In this document: one piece after another, positions 1 to 8,309 of the stretch
How the letters are laid out: the number at the start of each line of letters is the position of its first letter
Numbering within the stretch: the stretch's first letter is position 1
From: Candidatus Bipolaricaulota bacterium
GTDB lineage: Bacteria; Bipolaricaulota; Bipolaricaulia; RBG-16-55-9; DRXL01
Direction of reading: 5' to 3'
DNA: 32,224 nt
Assembly: GCA_030550495.1 (NCBI GenBank)
Contig: JAUQPG010000019.1
Location: 1-32,224 of the forward strand
Notes under the pieces: model-generated
Database searches by the model: none
What the model saw: the letters and a program-made list of their open reading frames with translations, nothing else
What the model was told of the DNA's origin: nothing
Program-made: the position numbers and the translations under genes

Positions 1-81
1 AAGGAGCTGCGCGATCTGCCCTATAAGCCCAATATCTTTTACTTTGGCCCCTTCAGCCAAGAGTACGACAATCTAGTCTAG
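1..81 (+). CDS. C-terminal fragment of an upstream protein (partial; ...KELRDLPYKPNIFYFGPFSQEYDNLV*)
   Basis: Frame 1 is open from the window edge to TAG at 79-81; too short to assign a family. Confidence 0.5.
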   Translation, partial: KELRDLPYKPNIFYFGPFSQEYDNLV

Positions 82-93
82 GGGTGAGCGCCG

Positions 94-999
94 ATGACAC
101 AGAGACGATTTTTCTCTATAACACTCATAGCGCTGCTAGGGGCAGCGTTGGGCTTTGGCGGCGTGTTGCAGAGCTGCCAGCCCCCAAATAAAGCGCCCTT
201 GGCCCGATTCACCTTCAGCCCCAAGGAGCCGAAAGTCAACGAGACCGTGACGTTCGATGGGTCTGCTTCGTACGATCCAGACGGCAAGATTATCAGTTAC
301 TTTTGGGACTTCGGCGACGGCGAGACCGCCCAAGGAGCGACGACGACGCACGCCTTCAAGAAAGCCGGCGAGTTCGACGTCATTCTGCAAGTGACCGATG
401 ACCGCGGGGCAAACACAGCATTAGCAAAAACAGTTCGCGTGGTGCCCCCTAACCAAGCCCCAGTCGCGATCTTCACCGTCGAGCCGTTAGAGCCCACAGC
501 GAACCAAGAAGTGACGTTTGACGCTTCGGCAGCTGCTGATCCCGACGGCACGATCGTCTCGTATAGTTGGGACTTCGGCGATCAGACGACCGGTCAGGGC
601 AAGATCGTCAAGCACACTTACAAAGCTGCGGGCACGTACAAAGTCACGCTCACCGTCACCGACGACAAGGGCGCGACGTCTTCGGCATTTCAGAACTTAG
701 TCGTCAAAGAGCAATCATTGCCGCCCAATCAGCCTCCGCTCGTGACGTTCAGCTTTACGCCCGCTAATCCCAAAGTCAATGAGCCCATAACGTTTGACGC
801 TTCCGGCTCGACCGACGACGGTGAGATCGTGCGCTATTTTTGGGAATTCGGCGATGGCGAGACCGCCCAAGGCCAGACCGTGACGCACACCTACAAGGCC
901 GCGGGGACTTTTACAGTTAAACTCACGCTCACGGACGACCGTGGCGCGAAGAACTCGCTGACGCGCTCGATCACGATAGCCGAAGTCTCAACGCCGTGA
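94..999 (+). CDS. Exported lipoprotein-like protein with three PKD domains
   Basis: N-terminal hydrophobic signal ending in a Cys (LGFGGVLQSCQ); three PKD repeats (FDGSASYDPDGKIISYFWDFGDG..., FDASAAADPDGTIVSYSWDFGD..., FDASGSTDDGEIVRYFWEFGDG...). Confidence 0.9.
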   Translation: MTQRRFFSITLIALLGAALGFGGVLQSCQPPNKAPLARFTFSPKEPKVNETVTFDGSASYDPDGKIISYFWDFGDGETAQGATTTHAFKKAGEFDVILQVTDDRGANTALAKTVRVVPPNQAPVAIFTVEPLEPTANQEVTFDASAAADPDGTIVSYSWDFGDQTTGQGKIVKHTYKAAGTYKVTLTVTDDKGATSSAFQNLVVKEQSLPPNQPPLVTFSFTPANPKVNEPITFDASGSTDDGEIVRYFWEFGDGETAQGQTVTHTYKAAGTFTVKLTLTDDRGAKNSLTRSITIAEVSTP

Positions 1000-1013
1000 T
1001 AGAATAGCTTAGA

Positions 1014-2087
1014 ATGAGCGCGAGGCTTCTCTGGCTGACGCTGGTGTTTTGCAGTGTCAGCGTCTTTGATGGATGGGCGCAGACGACGCTCACGTTCACG
1101 AGCTCGCTGCCTTTCGATCTGGGCGGCTTTGGAGATCTCAGTTTTGAAGGCAGTTGGAGCTGGCAGCGCGCTCCGTGGACGGTCGGCGCAAGCGCCACGC
1201 TCACGACGAAAAGCTTTGAAAACGCCAAGCTCAGTGTGAGCTATCAGGTCTCGCAGATCCACGCGAGCGCCACCGCCACGCTCACCCCGCACGGGCTAAC
1301 CAGTGCCGAGATCCAGCTCAAAGCCGAATTTACGGGGCTAGCCTCGCTTGAGAACACGCTGAATTTTGGGCGGCGTGGCTTCAAAAACGGAAAAGTCACA
1401 GTCAAGCTCGGCCCCAGCAATCTCAACGTCACGGGGAGCGCCCAGCTCACCCCGGAGGGCATCGCTGCTCCTACGGGAACTCTAAATTTCTCGCTCGCTC
1501 AAGAGCTCGGTGACCTGAGCGGCACGACGAACTTCTCAGCTCACGGCTTCAAGCAGCAGTCGCTCTCGGCTGTCGGGTATCTCAGCGACGATTGGACGCT
1601 CACCATGACGTCTCTTATCACACCGAGGGGGTTTCAATCGGAGACGTTCGATCTGGCGACGACTCTATGGGATGGGCTGCTGTCGCTCTCGTTCAGCGTG
1701 ACCATTGAGAGCCGTGGGATCACAAGCGAGGGTGTTTCGCTCGATCTGATGCTGGATGGGCTTTTCGTGCAAGCGTCGCTAGATTTCGCAGGGCTGGAGC
1801 TGAGCGGCTTTCAGCTGATGGCCAACGGCTTTCTCGGCGATTTCTCGCTCGATACGTTTATCATGGGCAGCTTCGAAGGCATACAGTTTGCTACGCTCAC
1901 AACAAGCGGGGAGCTCTTTGGCTTCAGCGTAAGCGCAAGTTTGGATATGAGCGTCTTTGGGCTGGATAACCTCTCTCTCGGTCTCAGCCGTTCTCTTGGG
2001 CGTTGGGCGCTCAGCGCTGAGGGCAACTTCGGGGCTGACGGCTTCCAGGGCGGTTCGCTCAAGGCGAGCTACACCCTGAAGATTTGA
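1014..2087 (+). CDS. Exported beta-rich repetitive protein of unknown function
   Basis: Signal peptide (LLWLTLVFCSVSVFDGWAQ) and alternating hydrophobic/polar repeats with recurring 'GF/GL...' units. Confidence 0.75.
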   Translation: MSARLLWLTLVFCSVSVFDGWAQTTLTFTSSLPFDLGGFGDLSFEGSWSWQRAPWTVGASATLTTKSFENAKLSVSYQVSQIHASATATLTPHGLTSAEIQLKAEFTGLASLENTLNFGRRGFKNGKVTVKLGPSNLNVTGSAQLTPEGIAAPTGTLNFSLAQELGDLSGTTNFSAHGFKQQSLSAVGYLSDDWTLTMTSLITPRGFQSETFDLATTLWDGLLSLSFSVTIESRGITSEGVSLDLMLDGLFVQASLDFAGLELSGFQLMANGFLGDFSLDTFIMGSFEGIQFATLTTSGELFGFSVSASLDMSVFGLDNLSLGLSRSLGRWALSAEGNFGADGFQGGSLKASYTLKI

Positions 2088-2148
2088 CAGCCTTCTTCTT
2101 AACGAATAAGATACAAGCTAACTACTCCTTAGGAGGGTCACGGTCTCT

Positions 2149-3621
2149 ATGCGACAAGTCTTCATCATAGTGCTTGGCGTACTGGCGAGTGCGGGTCTGT
2201 TCGGGTCTTTTCTAGGTTATGCGCAGACGGTCTCGATCAAAAGTGACCAGCTCTCGCTGGGAGCAGCGGTCTGGCTGCCCATCACGATCAATGCAGCGCC
2301 CAATGGGCTCCAGCGCTACACAGTGAGCGTCACCGTTGATGCTCCAGAGATCGCGCACATCGAAGAGGTGCGTTTCCCTGAGCCGTTGCGTGACTTTGCG
2401 AGCTTTCAGATCGCTCCCAATGGCAATGCCGTACAGATCTCGGTGCGCGACGAGAATGACGTGATCGTCTCTGGAGCGCAGCAGACGCTCCTTGCTGAGG
2501 TGAAGATACGCGGGACGTTTGGCGGGCGCACGGGAGTCACGCTCGCTATTCGAGAGATCGTCGATGATCGTCTGAATTCATTCAACGTCGCGGTCGCAAA
2601 CGGCCAGCTCACCGTCGCGGCTGCACCCAGTGCCCCGACGCTCGTCGTCGGCGTGGACGGCGTCTTGGTCGGCGATACTGTGAGAGTGCCGATTATTCTG
2701 ACAAGCACAGTTGGGGGTGTGCAGAGCTATCGCGCGCGGGTGCGCCTTGACCGGCGCGACATCGCGACGTTTGTTGGCGCAGAGTTTCCGTTCTTCGCCG
2801 ATCAGCAAGAAGTCTCTATCACTCCCGACGGCGATGAAATCACCATAAGCGCACGTGATGGAGTCAACGCTGTGCAAGCCGGAGCCAAGGGAATAATTTT
2901 AGCATGGCTCATCTTGCGCGGCGATCTGCCGACGATGGACGGCAGTCCGCTGCGCCTGCTCAGCAACAATATCACTGAAGACAACAATAACAGCGGGCCG
3001 TTGCCTAGCAAAGATGGGCTGCTCACCGTCATTCGCTTAGAGAATCTTCCCCCGGAGTTTTTCGGCCCGCAGCCGCGCGACCAGGAGACCCTGGGAGATC
3101 GCTCCCCGTTGGTACAGATCACGATCAGCGACGACAAGAACGAAGTGCTCTCGGAGACGATTCAGCTCACTCTCCAAGATGAAGTGCAAACGCTACAATT
3201 TAATTGGCAAAGCCCCGGAGCGTCGTGGGATCAGACGACCCATCTCTTTACGGTCAATCTCAAGGCGATTGGGGTGCAGTTGAGCGGGAACGTGCAGGCG
3301 CGCATTCGCGCTCGCGACCGCCAAGGCACCGAAGGGCGCTTCCAATGGCGCTTCACCGTCCCACGGGGAGAGACGCCACCCCCGCCGCCCTCGGCAAAGA
3401 CCATTGAAGAGTTGCTCGACACCGATGGGGATAATCGTCTCAATGATCTCGAAATCTTGCGAGCGTTAGATTTCTGGATCAAGGGGGCGGAGCTCGCCCC
3501 TGGGCTCAAGATAGACGATCTCAAGATGCTCGCGCTTATTGATAAATGGATCAAGAGCGCGCCCTTGCGCCCAAGTGCAAAGGCGCGGCTCTTCCCATCA
3601 GTGCTATACGTACCTTTCTGA
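2149..3621 (+). CDS. Exported protein with two cohesin-like domains and a C-terminal EF-hand/dockerin-like module
   Basis: Signal peptide; two related ~140-aa cohesin-like segments (V.I.SDQLSLGAAVWLPITINAAPNGLQRYTVSVTVD... and ...VLVGDTVRVPIILTSTVGGVQSYRARVRLD...); C-terminal loop DTDGDNRLNDLE fits the 12-residue EF-hand pattern. SD AGGAGG upstream. Confidence 0.75.
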   Translation: MRQVFIIVLGVLASAGLFGSFLGYAQTVSIKSDQLSLGAAVWLPITINAAPNGLQRYTVSVTVDAPEIAHIEEVRFPEPLRDFASFQIAPNGNAVQISVRDENDVIVSGAQQTLLAEVKIRGTFGGRTGVTLAIREIVDDRLNSFNVAVANGQLTVAAAPSAPTLVVGVDGVLVGDTVRVPIILTSTVGGVQSYRARVRLDRRDIATFVGAEFPFFADQQEVSITPDGDEITISARDGVNAVQAGAKGIILAWLILRGDLPTMDGSPLRLLSNNITEDNNNSGPLPSKDGLLTVIRLENLPPEFFGPQPRDQETLGDRSPLVQITISDDKNEVLSETIQLTLQDEVQTLQFNWQSPGASWDQTTHLFTVNLKAIGVQLSGNVQARIRARDRQGTEGRFQWRFTVPRGETPPPPPSAKTIEELLDTDGDNRLNDLEILRALDFWIKGAELAPGLKIDDLKMLALIDKWIKSAPLRPSAKARLFPSVLYVPF

Positions 3622-3672
3622 GCAATTTGCCTCGAGGCCCCTGATAAGAGTATCATCAGAGCAGGGGTCTCT

Positions 3673-5304
3673 ATGAGAGTCACGTTGCTCTGTGTGGTGC
3701 TCCTAGTGGGAGCGGTCGGCTGCGTCACGGTGCCCAACCAGCCGCCGGTTGCCGTGATTACGGCCGCGCCCGTGAGCGGAGGCGTGCCCTTAACAGTTCA
3801 GTTCGATGCTTCCGGCTCGCGCGATCCCGACGGAAAGATCATGGAGTATCTCTGGGACTTCGGCGACGGCACAACGGCGTCGGGAATGAGAGTCTCGCAT
3901 ACGTATACCCAAGCCGGGCTCTACCCCGTCATTCTCACCGTCAAAGACGACCGCGGCTCGACCGCCGTCGCGACCGTGATCATTAAAGTCGGTAACCCGC
4001 CCCCTAAAGCGATCTTTACGGCTTCGGCCGTTAACGGCTTTGCCCCGCTCACCGTGCAGTTTGACGCTTCAGCATCGAGTGACCCAGCATCGCTCTTAGC
4101 CCCGCAGCGCATCGTGCGCTATGAGTGGGACTTCGGCGATGGCTCCGGTGCTATAGGCCAGCAGGTCTCGCACGTCTACACCCGTGCCGGGGTCTATACG
4201 GTGACCCTGCGCGTCTTCGACGAGGACGGCGCGAGCGACCGCGCGCAAAAGACCATTCGCGTGCTCGACTTCTCGTTCCCGATCTCGATTCCCGTCGGGC
4301 TTGGCCCCACAGCGTTAGCTGTGGGCGACTTCGATGACGATGGGCTCGATGATATCGCTGTCGCCAACTTCGAGAGTAAAACTGTTGCGGTGCTACGCAG
4401 CGACGGCGTTGGAGGCTTCCATATCAGCACCATGCTCGCCTTGACCCAACGCCCTACGTCGGTCATCGCAAAAGATTTTAATCAAGATGGCAGACTCGAT
4501 CTGATCGTGACGAACTTCGACGAGGGGCGAATCTCTCTCTTTCATGGCGACGGGACTGGGCAGTTTACACCCACGCGTGAGATCGTCGTGGGCGCGGGGC
4601 CGTATACGCTTATCAGCGCTGACTTCAACCGCGATCAGATATTAGATATAGCGATTGCTCATGCGCCGCTGGGCCAGGTGACAACGCTCCTAGGGGACGG
4701 CACAGGGGATTTCTCGAAAGCCCAAGAGCTCATAGTCGGTGGGTGGCCGAATGCGCTCGCCTTGGGAGACTTCGACGATGACGGTCAGAACGATATCGCC
4801 GTTGTGAACTTCTTCGACGACACCGTGACGGTTCTGTTGGGCAACGGCGATGGTACGTTCGATGCGCTGACGCCCTTTCCCGTGGGCAAGGAGCCTACCG
4901 ATATCGCTGTCGGTGATCTCAACGGCGATGGCTTCGACGACCTCGCTGTAGCTGTTTCCGAAGAGAACTCCGTGAAAATCTTTTTCGGGCGTGGGACGGG
5001 GCGCTTCCGTGAGGGACCAATCCTCTTTGTGGGACCGGAGAGCCGCGCTGTCCATTTAGCTGACTTAGATCAAGATAGCGCTCTCGATCTCATAGCCGCG
5101 AGCCTCCAAACCAACGAGCTGAAGATCTTTCTCGGCCAAGGCGACGGCTCTTTTGCGATGAGCAAGATCTGGCCCGTGGGGGCCGGGCCTATTGCTATCG
5201 CGACGGGGCGCTTCTTAGGGAGCGAATTCGACGATATTGCTGTCGCGCAATTTATCAGCGGGCGCATCGCTATCTTGCTCAATGGGATGTCGCGCTCACC
5301 CTAA
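3673..5304 (+). CDS. Exported protein with two PKD domains followed by FG-GAP/VCBS-type repeats
   Basis: Lipoprotein-like signal (LLVGAVGCVTVPNQ), two PKD domains (YLWDFGDGT, YEWDFGDGS), repeated 'VGDFDDDGLDDIAVANF...VLxGxGxGxF' units. Confidence 0.88.
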   Translation: MRVTLLCVVLLVGAVGCVTVPNQPPVAVITAAPVSGGVPLTVQFDASGSRDPDGKIMEYLWDFGDGTTASGMRVSHTYTQAGLYPVILTVKDDRGSTAVATVIIKVGNPPPKAIFTASAVNGFAPLTVQFDASASSDPASLLAPQRIVRYEWDFGDGSGAIGQQVSHVYTRAGVYTVTLRVFDEDGASDRAQKTIRVLDFSFPISIPVGLGPTALAVGDFDDDGLDDIAVANFESKTVAVLRSDGVGGFHISTMLALTQRPTSVIAKDFNQDGRLDLIVTNFDEGRISLFHGDGTGQFTPTREIVVGAGPYTLISADFNRDQILDIAIAHAPLGQVTTLLGDGTGDFSKAQELIVGGWPNALALGDFDDDGQNDIAVVNFFDDTVTVLLGNGDGTFDALTPFPVGKEPTDIAVGDLNGDGFDDLAVAVSEENSVKIFFGRGTGRFREGPILFVGPESRAVHLADLDQDSALDLIAASLQTNELKIFLGQGDGSFAMSKIWPVGAGPIAIATGRFLGSEFDDIAVAQFISGRIAILLNGMSRSP

Positions 5305-5349
5305 AGGGCTGTTGCACCCAGCGAAAATTTTCGCTATCGTAAGAGCGCC

Positions 5350-7479
5350 ATGCGAAAGTCTCGTCTATTTTTCGGGGTGCTTGCGTCTTTCTTGATTGGC
5401 TCAGCTCATTTGAGTTTCTCCGAGAATTGGCCCGCTCCTCCAAAGCCGTCGGTCTATCATCCGAAGATCGAGACAGCGTTATTGATTGAGGCCCTCACCC
5501 CTGACCCCTCTCCCGTGGCTCACCCACGGGAGGGCGCAGCCGGGGTGAGGGCCACCACCGTCATTATCGAGAGCGAGCGCCCGCTTGACAAATCTCTCTT
5601 AGAGGGCCTCGGCGCTCATATCGAAGCCCGCGCAGAGAATCTTTATCGCGTGCGCGTCCCCACCAAAAATCTCAAAGCGTTAGCTGAGAGTGTGCCAGGG
5701 ATCGCGTTCATTCGTCGTCCGCGACCTCTTGTCGCGCTCGAGGCGCGCTCCAGCGAGGGGGTCCTGCCCACCGGCGCCTTGCTTTTGCAAGGGTTTGGCT
5801 GGCGCGGCCAGAACGTCAAGATCGCCGTGATTGACTTGGGCTTTGCCCAGCTCAGCCGTGCGAAAAAATCTAAAATTATCAATCCCGATGTCATCGTCGA
5901 CGAACAAGACTATACCAGGACTGGTCTAGAGACAGGAACCGCTCATGGCACCGGTGTCGCTGAAATCATTCACGCTATGGCCCCGCAAGCCTGGCTCTAT
6001 CTCAAAAAGATTGCTGACGAGATCGACCTGGCGAACGCCGTAGACGACGCTATTGCCCAAGGCGTGCAGATCATCAACTATTCTGTAGGGGTAGCCAATG
6101 CGAACTTCGGCGATGGTACAGGATTCGTGGCGGGGCTTGCCGACCGCGCCCGCGCCCATGGGATTTTATGGGTCAACGCGGCGGGCAACCACGCCCAGAG
6201 CCATTGGATGGGGACTTTCAGCGATAGAGACTACGACGGCTGGCTCGAATTCGCTCCCGACAGAGAAGAACTCTTAATCAAAGCTGACTTCCCCGGCTCG
6301 ATTGAGCTCTATTTGACATGGGACGACTGGCCGCGCACCGGTCAAGATTTCGATCTCTTTCTCTATGACCCCCAAGGACGCTTAGTCGCGAGCTCACAGA
6401 ATTATCAAACGGGCTCGCAAGAGCCAACCGAGCAAATAGAGTACGTGGCATGGGCGCCGGGGACATATCGCGCGCGGGTGCTGGCGCGGCGCGTCTCCAA
6501 AGCTAATATCAGACTGAAGATCTTCAATCTCAGCCAGCAAGCTCTCGATCCCAATGTCCCCGAAGGGAGCATTCTCACCCCTGCGGACGCGCGCGGTGCT
6601 GTTGCTGTTGGAGCGATCAGCGTGCGCAGCTGGAAGACCGGGCCACAAGAGCCATTCAGTTCCCAAGGGCCGACGAGCGACGGGCGCATTAAGCCCGACA
6701 TCGCCGGACCTGATGGGGTCTCGAGCTTCGCGCTCACGTACTTTTCTGGGACGTCGGCATCGGCGCCGCATGTCGCCGGAGCCGCGGCGCTCTTGCTCTG
6801 CCAGCATCCGAGTTGGACAGCTGAGCAGCTCCAGCGCGCCCTCGAAGTCCAAGCGATCGACATGGGCGTTCCGGGGAAAGATAATATTTATGGTGCGGGT
6901 CGGCTCGATCTCTCGCTAGGAATGATCCAAGCGCGGCGCACGATCTCGGCCAAACAAGCAAAGCCCGGCGACCTCGTCACTGTGACTATTGCAGCGACGA
7001 TGCCGCCGGGGCTTTTCGGAGGCTTAGAGCTGCGCGAAGAGCTGCCGTGGGATCTACCCCCTGTCTCGTTCACGTGGCCCGTCGTCCACCCTGGCGAGAC
7101 AAAATCGTTCACGTATGAGCTGCGCGTGCCGGATACAGTGCAGCCAGGAGTCTATCGTTGGTCGGGCACGGTCAATAATATCACTATCGAGGGCGACAAC
7201 GCGATTACCATAGGGTCTTCTACGGAAACTATGACAGTGACGCTCGTGCATTGGCGGGACGCCGTGCGCGTGCAGTTTTCGGAGCCTGTTGAGATGGCTC
7301 GACTATATATTTATGATCTGCGCGGGGCCAAGCTCTTCGAGAGTGCAGTGCACGCAGGGATGATGCTGGAATGGCGCCCTCAACGTCGCGCCAACGGCGT
7401 CTATCTCTATGTCATCGAGATTGAGCAAGATAACCGAGTCATTCAGCGAAAGCTTGGCAAGTTCATCGTGCTCAAATAA
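5350..7479 (+). CDS. Secreted subtilisin-like serine protease (S8) with C-terminal sorting-tail-like domain
   Basis: Signal peptide; catalytic motifs AVIDLGF (Asp), AHGTGVAEI (His), GTSASAPHVAGAAALL (Ser); C-terminus ARLYIYDLRGAKLFE...ANGVYLYVIEIEQDNRVIQRKLGKFIVLK. Confidence 0.92.
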   Translation: MRKSRLFFGVLASFLIGSAHLSFSENWPAPPKPSVYHPKIETALLIEALTPDPSPVAHPREGAAGVRATTVIIESERPLDKSLLEGLGAHIEARAENLYRVRVPTKNLKALAESVPGIAFIRRPRPLVALEARSSEGVLPTGALLLQGFGWRGQNVKIAVIDLGFAQLSRAKKSKIINPDVIVDEQDYTRTGLETGTAHGTGVAEIIHAMAPQAWLYLKKIADEIDLANAVDDAIAQGVQIINYSVGVANANFGDGTGFVAGLADRARAHGILWVNAAGNHAQSHWMGTFSDRDYDGWLEFAPDREELLIKADFPGSIELYLTWDDWPRTGQDFDLFLYDPQGRLVASSQNYQTGSQEPTEQIEYVAWAPGTYRARVLARRVSKANIRLKIFNLSQQALDPNVPEGSILTPADARGAVAVGAISVRSWKTGPQEPFSSQGPTSDGRIKPDIAGPDGVSSFALTYFSGTSASAPHVAGAAALLLCQHPSWTAEQLQRALEVQAIDMGVPGKDNIYGAGRLDLSLGMIQARRTISAKQAKPGDLVTVTIAATMPPGLFGGLELREELPWDLPPVSFTWPVVHPGETKSFTYELRVPDTVQPGVYRWSGTVNNITIEGDNAITIGSSTETMTVTLVHWRDAVRVQFSEPVEMARLYIYDLRGAKLFESAVHAGMMLEWRPQRRANGVYLYVIEIEQDNRVIQRKLGKFIVLK
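5491..5552. repeat. 62-bp two-level palindromic repeat element embedded in frame in the subtilase gene
   Basis: GCCCTCACCCC (5491-5501) is the exact reverse complement of GGGGTGAGGGC (5542-5552); inner CTCCCGTGG/CCACGGGAG palindrome. Encodes ALTPDPSPVAHPREGAAGVRA. Confidence 0.85.
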
Positions 7480-7488
7480 AATAAGCGT

Positions 7489-8307
7489 ATGACGATCCCA
7501 GAGCTTCAGCAAAAAGCCAAAGAGCTTCGCCGTGCCGTCTTGGAGATGGTCGCGCAAGCAGGTTCGGGGCATCCTGGCGGGGCGCTGAGTTCTGCTGACT
7601 TACTCACAGTGCTCTATTATAAGTATCTTCGCGTGCGCCCCCAGGAGCCGCGCTGGCCCGATCGGGATCGCTTCGTGCTCAGCAACGGGCATATCTGCCC
7701 CATACTCTACGCGATCTTAGCCGACAAAGGCTTCTTTCCCAAAGAAGAGCTGAAGAACTTGCGCAAGCTCGGCTCGATCTTGCAGGGCCATCCCAGTCTC
7801 GCGTTCAAGACCCCAGGAGTGGAGCACTCTGGAGGCTCGCTTGGCTTAGGGCTATCTGTGTCCGTTGGCATGGCGCTGGCCGCGAAGCTCGATCAGAAAG
7901 ACTATAAAATTTACTGTCTCATCAGCGACGGGGAGTGCCAGGAGGGCCAGACGTGGGAGGCTGCGACAGCCGCTGTGCACTATAAATTAGACAATCTCTG
8001 CGCGATGCTCGATCGGAATTTTACGCAGATCGACGGGCGCACAGAAGATATCATGAAGATCGAGCCCATCGCTGACAAATGGCGCACCTTCGGCTGGCAT
8101 ACGATAGAGATTGACGGGCACAGCTACGAACAGATCATGGGGGCTTTTGAGCAATTCTTCAAAAACCAAGGCACAGGGCGCCCGACAATGATCGTCGCTC
8201 GGACTGTCATTGGCAAGGGCGTCTCCTTCATGGAAGGAGATTATCACTGGCATCACGGCGCGCCCACGCCGCAACAGCTCGAACAAGCGCTCAAAGAATT
8301 AGCGTAG
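7489..8307 (+). CDS. Transketolase N-terminal (TPP-binding) subunit of a split transketolase
   Basis: GHPGGALSSADLLTVLYYKYLRV, FVLSNGHICPILYAILADKGFF, SDGECQEGQTWEAATAAVHYKLDNLCAMLDRN; 272 aa covers only the N-terminal half. Confidence 0.93.
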   Translation: MTIPELQQKAKELRRAVLEMVAQAGSGHPGGALSSADLLTVLYYKYLRVRPQEPRWPDRDRFVLSNGHICPILYAILADKGFFPKEELKNLRKLGSILQGHPSLAFKTPGVEHSGGSLGLGLSVSVGMALAAKLDQKDYKIYCLISDGECQEGQTWEAATAAVHYKLDNLCAMLDRNFTQIDGRTEDIMKIEPIADKWRTFGWHTIEIDGHSYEQIMGAFEQFFKNQGTGRPTMIVARTVIGKGVSFMEGDYHWHHGAPTPQQLEQALKELA

Positions 8308-8309
8308 AA

